Shown: positions 16,622-24,877 of the stretch, piece by piece | Layout: every line of letters starts with the position of its first letter | Numbering within the stretch: position 1 is the stretch's first letter | NCBI RefSeq assembly: GCF_008831085.1 | Contig: NZ_WBJY01000001.1 | Location: 1,426,001 to 1,490,000 of the forward strand | Direction: 5' to 3' | Length of the DNA stretch: 64,000 nt | Source: Pseudoclavibacter endophyticus | GTDB taxonomy: Bacteria > Actinomycetota > Actinomycetes > Actinomycetales > Microbacteriaceae | Notes under the pieces: model-generated | Databases searched by the model: none | Told to the model about the DNA's origin: nothing | Seen by the model: the letters and a program-made list of their open reading frames with translations, nothing else | Made by a program: the position numbers and the translations under genes

Positions 16622-17779
16622 CAGGAACCCATCGTGCCCGTAGGGCGAGTGGATCTCGAGCGCACGGTCTCCCGTGAAGCTGTTGCGCACTCCCGCCGCG
16701 ATGCGGTGCTGCCCCTCGAGGGGGAAGAGCTGGTCGCTGTCGATGCCGATCACGAGTGTCGGCGCCGCGATCTCGCCCAGCGCCCGCTCGACGCCGCCGC
16801 GGTCGCGGCCGACGTTGTGGGAGTTCATGGCGTTCGTGAGCACGATGTAGCTGTTCGCGTCAAAGCGACGCGTGAATCGGTTGCCGTGGAAGTCGAGGTA
16901 GGACTCGACGGAGTAGCGGCCGCCCTCGCTGCCCGGGGCAAGATTGGACTGCCACGACCGGCCGAATCGGTCGTTGAGCTCGTGCGTCGATCGGTAGGCG
17001 AGCATCGCGAGCCGCCGAGCGAGGGCGAGTCCGCGGTGCGGCCCGAAACCCGCCGGCTCGTCGTAGTAGTCGCCGCCGTGGAAAAACTGGTCGAGCCGGA
17101 TCGCGTCACTCTGCAACGTGTTTTGGGCAATGGTCTGCGCGTCCAGGAGCGCGGGCGCGCTCAGGACGATCAGCCTCGCGACGCGCTCGGGCAACATGAT
17201 TCCCCACTCGAGCACGTGCATGCCGCCCATCGAGCCGCCGATGATCGCTGCGAACCGTTCGACCCCGAGCTCGTCGGCGAGCGCGGCCTGCGCGCGCACC
17301 TGATCCCGGATCGTGAGGGCGGGGAACTTCGAGCCGTACTCGGTTCCGCTCGCGTCGAGACTGGACGGGCCGGTTGAGCCCTGGCATCCGCCGAACATGT
17401 TCGGCGCGACGACGCAATAGCGGTCGGTGTCGAGGGGCAGACCGGGCCCGATCAGACCGGGCCACCAGCCCGCCGTCGGATGCCCCGGACCGGCGGATCC
17501 CTCGACGTGCGAGTCGCCCGTGAGGGCATGGCACACCAGGATCACATTCGAGCGATCCTCGTTGGGTTCGCCCCACTGCTCGTACGCGAGCCGCAGCAGC
17601 GGCACCCTCCCGCCGAGCTCGACCTCGAACTCGCCGAGCCAGGCGAAGCGCCGATGCCCGGGAGGGTTGCCGTCGCGCCAGGCGCCGCTGGCGGGAGGGC
17701 GCAGCGATGCCGCCCGTACCTCATCGGGCCCGATCGGGCTCTGGTGCCCGGGCGAATCGTCGTGTCCTGACCAGCGCAT
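16568..17779 (-). CDS. metX: Homoserine O-acetyltransferase
   Basis: Alpha/beta-hydrolase that acetylates homoserine with acetyl-CoA, committing it to methionine. In the 403 residues the nucleophile elbow GGSMGG places the serine at 183; the acid is in GIDSDQLFPL near 345 and the histidine in YGHDGFL near 380. The N-terminal 40 residues are poorly conserved, so a later start is possible. It lies 170 bases downstream of metY on the same strand, separated by a strong inverted repeat, and forms the direct-sulfhydrylation route with MetY. Confidence 0.92.
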   Translation of the reverse strand: MRWSGHDDSPGHQSPIGPDEVRAASLRPPASGAWRDGNPPGHRRFAWLGEFEVELGGRVPLLRLAYEQWGEPNEDRSNVILVCHALTGDSHVEGSAGPGHPTAGWWPGLIGPGLPLDTDRYCVVAPNMFGGCQGSTGPSSLDASGTEYGSKFPALTIRDQVRAQAALADELGVERFAAIIGGSMGGMHVLEWGIMLPERVARLIVLSAPALLDAQTIAQNTLQSDAIRLDQFFHGGDYYDEPAGFGPHRGLALARRLAMLAYRSTHELNDRFGRSWQSNLAPGSEGGRYSVESYLDFHGNRFTRRFDANSYIVLTNAMNSHNVGRDRGGVERALGEIAAPTLVIGIDSDQLFPLEGQHRIAAGVRNSFTGDRALEIHSPYGHDGFLLELHHVGDAIRAMLGRT

Positions 17780-17870
17780 AACCCCACGAGCCTACGCGGC
17801 GCGCGCCCGTGCGCGGGAATCGCGTGTCGGCACCGCGTCGTGCGGGTCGAACCGTGCGAGCAAACGCAGC

Positions 17871-17927
17871 GGCGCGCATCCGGTGCGTCGGTCGCGCGGT
17901 GGCGACCAGGGCATCCGGATGCGCGCC
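17871..17927. repeat. Nested inverted repeat between metY and metX
   Basis: A perfect 13-bp inverted repeat, GGCGCGCATCCGG (17871-17883) with CCGGATGCGCGCC (17915-17927), encloses a second 6-bp stem GGTCGC/GCGACC (17890-17895, 17902-17907). It begins 23 bases past the metY stop and lies 91 bases before metX. It could be a terminator-like or mRNA-stabilising hairpin that lowers metX relative to metY; there is no U-tract. Confidence 0.65.
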
Positions 17928-17949
17928 GGCAGCGCGAGCGGGCGCTCGG

Positions 17950-19257
17950 CTATTCGTCGTCGCCCGAGGGGGCGATCGCCCGCTCGAGGCCCTGCTCGAG
18001 GTCGGCGATGAGGTCGTCGACGTGCTCGATGCCGACCGACAGGCGCACCAGGCCGGGCGTGATGCCTGACTGCAGCAGCTGCTCCGGGGTGAGCTGCGAG
18101 TGGGTCGTCGAGGCCGGGTGCACGATGAGGGAGCGCACGTCACCGATGTTGACCAGGTGCTTGAACAGCTCGACCGACTCCACGAGTCGCCGGCCGGCGT
18201 CGATGCCGCCCTTGAGCTCGAACGAGAGGATGGCGCCAGCACCCTTCGGCGCATACTTCTGGCCGAGGTCATACCACGGGCTCGACGGCAGGCCAGCGTA
18301 GTTGACGCTTGAGACGCTCTCGTGAGCCTCGAGCCACTCCGCGACCCGCTGCGCGTTGTCGACGTGCCGCTCGACGCGGAGGCTGAGGGTCTCGATGCCC
18401 TGGAGGATCTGCCACGCGCTGGCCGGCGCGATCGACGCACCGATGTCGCGCAGAAGTTGCACGCGCGCCTTGAGGTGGAACGCGTTCTCGTTGCCGAGCG
18501 CGCCCGTGTAGCTGAGCCCGTCGTAGCTGGGGTCGGGCTCGGTGAGGCCGGGGAAGCGGTCGACGTGCTCGGACCACGGGAAGGAGCCGCCGTCGACGAT
18601 GACGCCGCCGATGACGGCGCCGTGCCCACCGAGGTACTTCGTCGCCGAGTGCACCACGATGTCGGCGCCGTGCTCGAGGGGACGGATCAGGTAGGGCGTC
18701 GCGATCGTGTTGTCGACGATGAGCGGCAGTCCCGCCTCGTGCGCCACGTCCGCGACCGCCGAGATGTCGAGGATGTTGACGGCCGGGTTGCCGATCGTCT
18801 CGGCGAAGAACAGTTTCGTGTTGGGGCGGACGGCGGCCCGCCACGCGTCCGGGTTGTTCTGGTCTTCGATGAACGTCGTCTCGATGCCGAGGCGCGCGAG
18901 CGTGTACTTGAAGAGATTGTAGGTGCCGCCGTAGATCGAGGTCGACGAGACGATGTGGTCGCCCGCCCCAGCGATGTTCAACACGGCGAAGGTCTCGGAG
19001 GCCTGCCCGGAGGCGAGGGCGAGGGCGCCCGTGCCGCCCTCAAGCGAGGCGACGCGCTGCTCGAGCACCGCCGTGGTCGGGTTGGTGATGCGCGTGTAGA
19101 TGTTCCCGAGCTCGCGGAGGGCGAAGAGGTTCGCCGCATGCTCCGAGCTGTTGAAGACGTATGACGTCGTCTGATAGATCGGCGTCACGACGGCGTTGGT
19201 CGTGGGATCGTCCTGGGCGCCGGCGTGCACCTGGCGAGTCTCGAAGTGCTGGGTCAT
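17950..19257 (-). CDS. metY: O-acetylhomoserine sulfhydrylase (O-acetylhomoserine aminocarboxypropyltransferase)
   Basis: PLP enzyme of the Cys/Met metabolism family that makes homocysteine from O-acetylhomoserine and sulfide. The 435-residue length fits MetY rather than the about 380 of MetB. The PLP lysine is K207 in VVHSATKYLGGHG; early motifs TPIYQTTSYVF and YTRITNPT are intact. The ATG at 19257 has a GGAG ribosome site 6 bases upstream, so the longer open frame to 19959 is not used. Genes for the acetyl donor (metX) and for cysteine assimilation (cysK/cysE) are in the same window. Confidence 0.94.
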   Translation of the reverse strand: MTQHFETRQVHAGAQDDPTTNAVVTPIYQTTSYVFNSSEHAANLFALRELGNIYTRITNPTTAVLEQRVASLEGGTGALALASGQASETFAVLNIAGAGDHIVSSTSIYGGTYNLFKYTLARLGIETTFIEDQNNPDAWRAAVRPNTKLFFAETIGNPAVNILDISAVADVAHEAGLPLIVDNTIATPYLIRPLEHGADIVVHSATKYLGGHGAVIGGVIVDGGSFPWSEHVDRFPGLTEPDPSYDGLSYTGALGNENAFHLKARVQLLRDIGASIAPASAWQILQGIETLSLRVERHVDNAQRVAEWLEAHESVSSVNYAGLPSSPWYDLGQKYAPKGAGAILSFELKGGIDAGRRLVESVELFKHLVNIGDVRSLIVHPASTTHSQLTPEQLLQSGITPGLVRLSVGIEHVDDLIADLEQGLERAIAPSGDDE

Positions 19258-19376
19258 GTAGGCTCCTGCGTCGTCGCTGGATCTCGAGCGCGTGCCCGAG
19301 TTCATGCGGTGGTGATCGGTGACGTGCGAGTGCTCCGCGCCGGATGCACGGGTGCGGGGACGCGAGCGCACCGCCA

Positions 19377-19405
19377 AGTCTGTCGGTCGCGACATCCGGT
19401 GGCAA
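19377..19405 (-). promoter_or_regulatory. Putative metY promoter
   Basis: On the minus strand TTGCCA (plus 19400-19405), 17 bases, CAGACT (plus 19377-19382). It predicts a leader of about 110 bases before metY. I could not recognise a riboswitch fold in that leader. Confidence 0.45.
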
Positions 19406-19506
19406 CCGCGGGCGGAACACGGCGTCACGCACGAGACCCGCATCGGGTCGCGAGTCGGCACGGCGCGCCACCGGTCGGGGCCTCGGCGTGTGCGGCGCCG
19501 TCGTGC

Positions 19507-19512
19507 CAGCAT
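19507..19512 (+). promoter_or_regulatory. -10-like box before the SDR gene
   Basis: CAGCAT followed by 7 bases to the ATG at 19520. It resembles the leaderless arrangement seen at other genes here but is a weak hexamer. Confidence 0.3.
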
Positions 19513-19519
19513 GGGAGTC

Positions 19520-20335
19520 ATGACGCATTCAGCACCCCGACGCGCGCTCGTGACGGGCGCATCCAGTGGCATCGGCGCCGCGACGGCGCGCGAACTCGCG
19601 AAGCGGGGGTGGAACGTCGTCGGCACGGCTCGCCGGGCCGACAGGCTCGAGCGGTTGGCGGCCGAGACCGGCATGACGGCGGTCGCGGCCGACCTCACGA
19701 GCGACGACGACGTCACTCGGCTCGTTGAGCGGGTCGCTGCACTCGACGGCGGGCTGCAGGCCCTCGTGCACGTCGCGGGCGGAGCGATCGGCGCGGAGAG
19801 CGTCGAGCAGGGATTGCTCGACGACTGGCGGGTGATGTACGAGACCAACGTGCTGGCGACAAAGCGGCTCCTCGAGCAGGTGCTGCCGGTGCTGCGGGCG
19901 GGAGCGACCGCCGACGCCGCGGGGTTCGTCCACGCCGACGTCGCGGCGGTCACGTCCACCGCCGCAACGGTGCGCTACCAGGGTGGCGGCGGGTACAACG
20001 CCGCCAAGGCTGGCGAGGCGGCGCTGCTCGAGGTCATGCGCCTCGAGCTCGTGGGCGAGCCGATCCGCGTCATCGACATCGCGCCCGGGCTCGTGCACAC
20101 CGACGAGTTCGCGCGGGTGCGGTACCGCGGCGATGATGCCGCCGCGGAGGAGGTGTATCGGGGCGTTGACCATCCGCTGACCGCGGGCGACGTGGCAGTG
20201 ACCATCGCGGTTGCGCTCGAGCTGCCCGGGCACGTTGTGCTCAACCGCGTCGAGCTGCGCCCTGTGGCTCAGGCGGCACAACACGTGCTGCACCGGGGGC
20301 CCCTCGCGGTGCGCGTGGAGGGGGAGCGGTCGTGA
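19520..20335 (+). CDS. Short-chain dehydrogenase/reductase
   Basis: A 271-residue classical SDR with a Rossmann fold: the cofactor motif TGASSGIG near residues 12-19 and the active-site YNAAK near 155, preceded by a serine/threonine-rich strand. The Arg pair after the second strand (GTARRADR) hints at NADP preference. Substrate is unknown. The start is uncertain between ATG 19511 and 19520. The GTG of the next gene overlaps its stop, and three more genes follow closely on the same strand. Confidence 0.85.
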   Translation: MTHSAPRRALVTGASSGIGAATARELAKRGWNVVGTARRADRLERLAAETGMTAVAADLTSDDDVTRLVERVAALDGGLQALVHVAGGAIGAESVEQGLLDDWRVMYETNVLATKRLLEQVLPVLRAGATADAAGFVHADVAAVTSTAATVRYQGGGGYNAAKAGEAALLEVMRLELVGEPIRVIDIAPGLVHTDEFARVRYRGDDAAAEEVYRGVDHPLTAGDVAVTIAVALELPGHVVLNRVELRPVAQAAQHVLHRGPLAVRVEGERS

Positions 20336-21189
20336 CGATCGTGCTTTCGGGCGGCGGACTTGCGCGGATCGACCCGGACGTGGATGCCGAGGACACGCTC
20401 GGTCTCACGGGCGACGGCATTGCCGCATCGATCGCCAGGTTCGTGAGCTTCGCGCGCGCGCACGCCGTCGCCGCCGAGAAGTCCGCCGCACGCATCGCCG
20501 TCGTGGTCGCGGGGCCCGAGCGCCGCGCCGCACAGCAGGCCGCCGAGTGGCGCGTCCGGCTTGAGGCCGTCGAGGGCGACGTGCGTGCCGCGGCGGCCGA
20601 GCCGGAAGGCGACCCCGTCGACGGGAGCGCCGCGGGTGAGCTCGCGCTCGAGATTCGAACGATCGTCTACCCTCGCCGGCACCGCGAACCGGCGACCGAG
20701 GCGCTCGACGTGAAGCCGCTGCTCGCGATCGACGGCCTGGTCGTCGGCGACGGCGTGGCGTTCGACTACCTCTGCGCGCTCGGCGGCAGGGCAGTCGACG
20801 TGCGACGACTCGTCACCGAGGGCGTCGCGTATTACGGGCACGGCGCCGGTGCCGCCATCGCCGCCACGAAGGCCATCGTCGGCGGTACCGAGATCGGCGG
20901 TGTCCCCGTCTGCCCGCTCGACGCCGACGACACCGGCCCTCGGGAGATCGAGATCGAGGCGGGGCTCGGGCTGGTCGACCTCACGATCGAGGTGCGGGCG
21001 TCGGGGCAGGGCACGCTCGGCCGCGCGATCGCCGCGGTCGAGTCGGGCCTCGTCGATGCGGCGATCGCGATCGACGAGGACACTGCCGTGGTCATCAAGC
21101 CCGGCGATCTCGGCATGATCGGCACGGGAAGCCTCTGGCAGATCATGCCTGGTGAGCGCGGCGTCAACGTTGGCACGGTGCGCGTCTGA
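20332..21189 (+). CDS. Peptidase S51/cyanophycinase-like protein, probably catalytically degenerate
   Basis: A 285-residue protein whose C-terminal half resembles the S51 family: [22 protein letters not shown] and the signature [11 protein letters not shown] near 245. In the family the nucleophile sits in GTSAGA; here the aligned stretch reads GHGAGA, so the serine appears replaced by glycine, and the downstream DQHF-type histidine segment is also lost. A binding or structural role is therefore more likely than peptidase activity. It overlaps the SDR stop (GTGA), and ung starts within its own stop (TGATG). Family assignment is by remembered motifs only. Confidence 0.5.
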   Translation: MTIVLSGGGLARIDPDVDAEDTLGLTGDGIAASIARFVSFARAHAVAAEKSAARIAVVVAGPERRAAQQAAEWRVRLEAVEGDVRAAAAEPEGDPVDGSAAGELALEIRTIVYPRRHREPATEALDVKPLLAIDGLVVGDGVAFDYLCALGGRAVDVRRLVTEGVAYYGHGAGAAIAATKAIVGGTEIGGVPVCPLDADDTGPREIEIEAGLGLVDLTIEVRASGQGTLGRAIAAVESGLVDAAIAIDEDTAVVIKPGDLGMIGTGSLWQIMPGERGVNVGTVRV

Positions 21190-21911
21190 TGGGCGCACGG
21201 CCCCTTTCCGAACTCGTGGACGCGGGCGTGATCGACGCGGGCTGGGCGCAGGCGCTCTCGCCCGTCCAGGACGACATTTCCGCGCTGGGGGAGTTCCTGC
21301 GCGCTGAGGTCGCGGCCGGTCACGGGTATCTGCCCGCCGGCGAGCACGTGCTGCGGGCATTCCAGCGACCCCTCGCCGACGTGCGGGTGCTCATCGTCGG
21401 TCAGGACCCGTACCCGACGATCGGGCATCCCATCGGTCTGTCGTTCGCCACCTCCCGAGACGTGCGGCCGATCCCGCGAAGCCTCGCCAACATCTACCGC
21501 GAGCTCCACGACGACCTTGGCATCGAGCCCGCCGCCCACGGCGACCTCTCGCGGTGGAGCGATCAGGGCGTGCTGCTGCTCAACCGCGTGCTCACGGTTC
21601 GTCCCGGCGCCCCCGGCTCGCACCGCGGGCGCGGGTGGGAGCGCGTCACCGAGGCGGCGATCCGTGCCCTCGTGGCAAGGGGCGGGCCGCTCGTCGCGCT
21701 GCTGTGGGGCAGGGACGCCGCAGGCCTCGTGCCCATGCTCGGGCAGGTCGCCTCGATCCGCTCGCCGCATCCGAGCCCGCTCTCCGCCGCTCGCGGCTTC
21801 TTCGGGTCTCGCCCGTTCAGCCACGCCAATAGGTCGCTCGAGGCGCAGGGTGCCGAGTCGATCGATTGGCGAGTCGACCCGCCCACGGGGCACGCCACCG
21901 CGAGCCCGTGA
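21189..21911 (+). CDS. ung: Uracil-DNA glycosylase, family 1
   Basis: Removes uracil from DNA at the start of base excision repair. The 240-residue protein has the catalytic water-activating motif GQDPYP at 71-76 (E. coli has GQDPYH), the [10 protein letters not shown] strand, and the DNA-intercalation loop HPSPLSA near 193-199 with its catalytic histidine. The start overlaps the upstream stop by one base (TGATG). The amidase gene begins 22 bases downstream. Confidence 0.93.
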   Translation: MGARPLSELVDAGVIDAGWAQALSPVQDDISALGEFLRAEVAAGHGYLPAGEHVLRAFQRPLADVRVLIVGQDPYPTIGHPIGLSFATSRDVRPIPRSLANIYRELHDDLGIEPAAHGDLSRWSDQGVLLLNRVLTVRPGAPGSHRGRGWERVTEAAIRALVARGGPLVALLWGRDAAGLVPMLGQVASIRSPHPSPLSAARGFFGSRPFSHANRSLEAQGAESIDWRVDPPTGHATASP

Positions 21912-21933
21912 CGGCCGAGAGAGGACTGCAGGG

Positions 21934-23598
21934 ATGCATCAGGACCGGGATCACGATCACGCCGACGCGGCGGACTCGGCGGAGGCGACAACGCCGCTGC
22001 ACGAGCGCACTGCCACCGAGCTCGCGCAGCAACTGCGCGCCGGGGAGCTGAGCAGCGTCGCGCTGACCGCACACCTGCTGGAGCGCATCGCTGCCCGCAA
22101 CGAGGCCGCGCGCGCGTTCCTGACGCTCACACCGGAACGCGCGCTCGAGCGGGCGACCTGGGCGGATGCGGAGCTGGCGCGCGACGCGGAGGCCGCTCGT
22201 GCGGACTCGGGGATCGCTCGCGGGCGGGGCGTCGACGTCGGGGCCGCGCTGCGGCGCCGACGGCCACTGCTCGGCCTGCCGTTCGGCGACAAAGACCTCA
22301 CCGATCGCGCGGGTGTGGCCTCCTCGTATGGTTCTCGAGCCATGGCGGGTTTCGTCCCCGAGGTCTCGGCCCGACTCGCGCTCGACCTCGACGCGGCGGG
22401 CGGGGTATCGCTCGGCAAGACCAATACGCCGGAGTTCGGATTCCCCTGCTACACCGAAAACGGCCTCGGAGCACCCGCGCGAAACCCCTGGGACCCCGAG
22501 AGGGGGCCGGGTGGATCGTCGGGGGGCGCCGCGGTTGCGGTCGCGGCACGCCTGTTGCCGCTCGCACCGGGCTCCGACGGTGGTGGGTCGGTGCGTATTC
22601 CTGCCGCCGCGTGCGGGCTCGTCGGACTCAAGCCGTCGCGCGGCCGAGTGCCGGGAGGCTCGGGCGTCGACGCGCTCGCGGGCCTTCCGGTCGCGGGGCC
22701 GCTCGCCCGCACGACGGCCGACGCGGCCCTCCTGCTCGACGCGATGCTGGTGACGGCCGACGACTGGCCCCACACGCTCTCGGTCTCGCGAACGGGCGGA
22801 ACGGCGCCGGCGCGATCGTATGCCGAGGACCTCGCGATGCGCGCCTTCGAGTGGCCGCCGGATGCCGCGGGGGGACTCGAGCGCCTTCGCGTCGGCGTCT
22901 CGACGTGGTCGCCGTGGGCCGAACGCTACGACCTCGCGGTCGAGGATGCCCAGTTGCGGGCGCTCGAAGCGACGGCGGGCGAGCTCGAGGCGGCGGGGCA
23001 CGAGGTGGTCCGTCTCCCGGGCGGCATCGCCGACTCGTCAGCTCATGGAGTCCGGGCGTTCGACGCGACGCGCGAGGGGGTCGTCGACGGGACCGGGTTC
23101 GCCTCGGCCTTCCGGGCAGTGTGGCGCGGCGGCGCGGCCGCCCTGCCACTCGACGGGCCCCGTCTCGAGCTGGTCGAGCCGCTCACGTCGTGGCTCGTTC
23201 GCACGGGCCGGGACCTGCCCGTCGCGGAGCTCTCCCGAGGGATCGCCTACCTCGCCGACTTCGAGCGTCGCGTGATCGCCGCCTACCGCGGCTTCGATGC
23301 GGTGCTCACGCCCGCCCTCGCGATGTCCCCGAGGAAGATCGGCTGGTTCGACCCGGACGACGGCGAGCACAACTTCGCCCAGCAGGTGCAATACACCCCG
23401 TTCACGTCCTACGTGAACGCGACGGGACTTCCGGCGATCACCATGCCGGTAATGAGCGAGGCCGCACCCGATGGCACGCGGTTGCCCGTCGGCGTTCAGG
23501 CGATCGGTCGCCCCGGACGGGAGGACGTGCTGCTGCGGCTCTCGGCCTGGCTCGAGGCTCGCCGTGCCTGGGGAGCGCGACGGCCACCCATCGATTGA
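21934..23598 (+). CDS. Amidase-signature family hydrolase
   Basis: A 554-residue Ser-cisSer-Lys amidase. The triad elements are the lysine in LPFGDKDLT, the cis-serine in GSDGGGSVRIPAA and the nucleophile region GPGGSSGGAAVAVAA. It resembles GatA in fold, but there are no gatB or gatC neighbours and the insert after the signature is unlike GatA, so a free-standing amidase is preferred. Substrate unknown. The ATG follows a GAGAGGA ribosome site. Its 3' end overlaps an opposing small gene by about 100 bases. Confidence 0.85.
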   Translation: MHQDRDHDHADAADSAEATTPLHERTATELAQQLRAGELSSVALTAHLLERIAARNEAARAFLTLTPERALERATWADAELARDAEAARADSGIARGRGVDVGAALRRRRPLLGLPFGDKDLTDRAGVASSYGSRAMAGFVPEVSARLALDLDAAGGVSLGKTNTPEFGFPCYTENGLGAPARNPWDPERGPGGSSGGAAVAVAARLLPLAPGSDGGGSVRIPAAACGLVGLKPSRGRVPGGSGVDALAGLPVAGPLARTTADAALLLDAMLVTADDWPHTLSVSRTGGTAPARSYAEDLAMRAFEWPPDAAGGLERLRVGVSTWSPWAERYDLAVEDAQLRALEATAGELEAAGHEVVRLPGGIADSSAHGVRAFDATREGVVDGTGFASAFRAVWRGGAAALPLDGPRLELVEPLTSWLVRTGRDLPVAELSRGIAYLADFERRVIAAYRGFDAVLTPALAMSPRKIGWFDPDDGEHNFAQQVQYTPFTSYVNATGLPAITMPVMSEAAPDGTRLPVGVQAIGRPGREDVLLRLSAWLEARRAWGARRPPID

Positions 23599-23969
23599 GG
23601 ACGCACGTAGCCACCGTCCTCCAGACCGGCCTCGATCTCGAAACGGTTCGTGAGCGGGTTGATGCCCGATGCCCAATACAGCACGGGAAACAGCAGCCCG
23701 TAACGTCGCCACTGTCGCACGTGCACCCGTTCGTGGCGGAGCACGCGCGCGTTCACGACGTCGCGCGTGAGGTAGACGTACCCGACGCACGTGCCGCCGC
23801 GCCGGAACGCGAACGTCGGAAGGCCGCGGCACACGATCAGGCCGTCGTGCACCTCGATGCGCCCGACCGAGAGTGGCACGCCGATCGCGAGACCGACGCA
23901 GGTCGCGACGTACGCGCCAAAGCGTGAGACGGGCGAGTCGAGGAAGACGCGCTCGAGGGCGTCACGCAT
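23496..23969 (-). CDS. Small membrane-associated protein with HExxH-like motif
   Basis: A 157-residue protein with one hydrophobic helix near 15-32, a strand-rich segment, and HERVHVRQW near 85 (an HExxH zinc-metalloprotease motif), followed by NPLTNRFEIEAGLEDGGY, where E could be a third ligand. Similar short proteins recur in actinobacteria without a proven function. The conserved part ends near position 23604; the last 36 residues are antisense to the amidase gene and low in complexity. A GGAG site 7 bases upstream supports the ATG at 23969. It is the third gene after the TPM and PspA genes on this strand. Confidence 0.6.
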   Translation of the reverse strand: MRDALERVFLDSPVSRFGAYVATCVGLAIGVPLSVGRIEVHDGLIVCRGLPTFAFRRGGTCVGYVYLTRDVVNARVLRHERVHVRQWRRYGLLFPVLYWASGINPLTNRFEIEAGLEDGGYVRPQSMGGRRAPQARRASSQAESRSSTSSRPGRPIA

Positions 23970-24025
23970 GCGCTGGCTCCGATGCTCTGCGGTACTCGGC
24001 GGCAACCCCGGGCGCTCCCTCGCCG

Positions 24026-24787
24026 TTACGCCGTCGCGTCACCGTCGGTGAGCTGTTGGTACGGATTCGACTGGCCGCCCGACTTGAGTGCCGCAAGTCG
24101 GAGCTCCACCTCCGACAGCTGCCCGAGGTCCTCGAGCTCGGCGAACTGCGAGTCGAGACTCGAGGCGGAGAGCTCCTGCTGGCCTCGTGCGAGGGCCTCC
24201 TGTCGGCGCACCTGATCCTCGAAGCGACCGAGCTCGCTCGTCGGATCCATGACGTTGATCGAGCCGAGCGCCTCGTGCACCTTGACCTGCGCGTTGGCGG
24301 TCTTCGCCCGGGCGGCGAGCTCGTTGCGCTTCTGCGTGAGCTGGTGCAGCCGCTCCCGCATGGTGCCGACACCGTCCTTGAGTTTGGCGACGACCTCGGT
24401 CTGCGCCTGGATCTGCGGCTCGGCGGACGCGGCCTCCTGCTCCGACGTGATCTGGCGGGACAGCGCGACCTTGGCGAGGTCGTCGAAGCGCTTCGCCTCG
24501 GACTCGTTGCCCTGCTGACGGAACTCGTCGGCGCGCTGACTGGCGACGATCGCCTTGCGCCCCCACTCCTGGGCCGCGTTGAGGTCTTCCCTGTGGTCGT
24601 CCTCGAGCATCCGCAGGTTGCCGATCGTCTGCGCCGTCGCGGCTTCGGCCTCCTGGATGTTGACGGTGAAGTCGCGGATGAGTTGGTCGATCATCTTCTC
24701 GGGGTCTTCGGCCTGATCGATGAGCGCGTTGAGGTTGGCACGCACGAGCTGGCTGATGCGACCGAAGATCGACTGCTTGTTCGACAT
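24026..24787 (-). CDS. pspA: PspA/IM30 family membrane-stress protein
   Basis: A 253-residue, almost entirely helical protein of the PspA/Vipp1/ESCRT-III superfamily that coats and stabilises the inner membrane. It starts with the amphipathic MSNKQSIFGRISQLVRANLN helix, then PEKMIDQLIRDF and long coiled-coil helices; the C-terminus ends in a short acidic tail. An AGAAGGAA ribosome site precedes the ATG. It lies 90 bases downstream of the TPM-domain gene and 56 bases before the HExxH gene, an inferred envelope-stress operon. No PspB/C or ClgR is in view. Confidence 0.92.
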   Translation of the reverse strand: MSNKQSIFGRISQLVRANLNALIDQAEDPEKMIDQLIRDFTVNIQEAEAATAQTIGNLRMLEDDHREDLNAAQEWGRKAIVASQRADEFRQQGNESEAKRFDDLAKVALSRQITSEQEAASAEPQIQAQTEVVAKLKDGVGTMRERLHQLTQKRNELAARAKTANAQVKVHEALGSINVMDPTSELGRFEDQVRRQEALARGQQELSASSLDSQFAELEDLGQLSEVELRLAALKSGGQSNPYQQLTDGDATA

Positions 24788-24877
24788 GTTCCCGTTCCTT
24801 CTGGTGTGCGCCCCGCGGGGCGATCGGTTTCGGTGTTGGTCGTGGGTGCTGATGGGCGGGGCGCGGCTCGGCCGGCG

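Noticed and set aside
17816..17841. GGAAT upstream of metX as a SigR site
   Set aside because: No GTT at 17-19 bases, and the strand is opposite to metX.
19258..19519. SAM-type riboswitch upstream of metY (a GGTGGCAACC string occurs at 19398-19407)
   Set aside because: The string is on the plus strand, opposite to metY, and I could not build the paired stems of SAM-I, SAM-II or SAM-IV on the minus strand.
17950..19959. N-terminal extension of metY to 19959
   Set aside because: The extra frame lacks homology, contains the promoter region and the divergent SDR gene, and a good ribosome site marks ATG 19257.
21934..23598. GatA subunit of the tRNA amidotransferase
   Set aside because: No gatC or gatB next to it, and the sequence outside the signature is unlike GatA.
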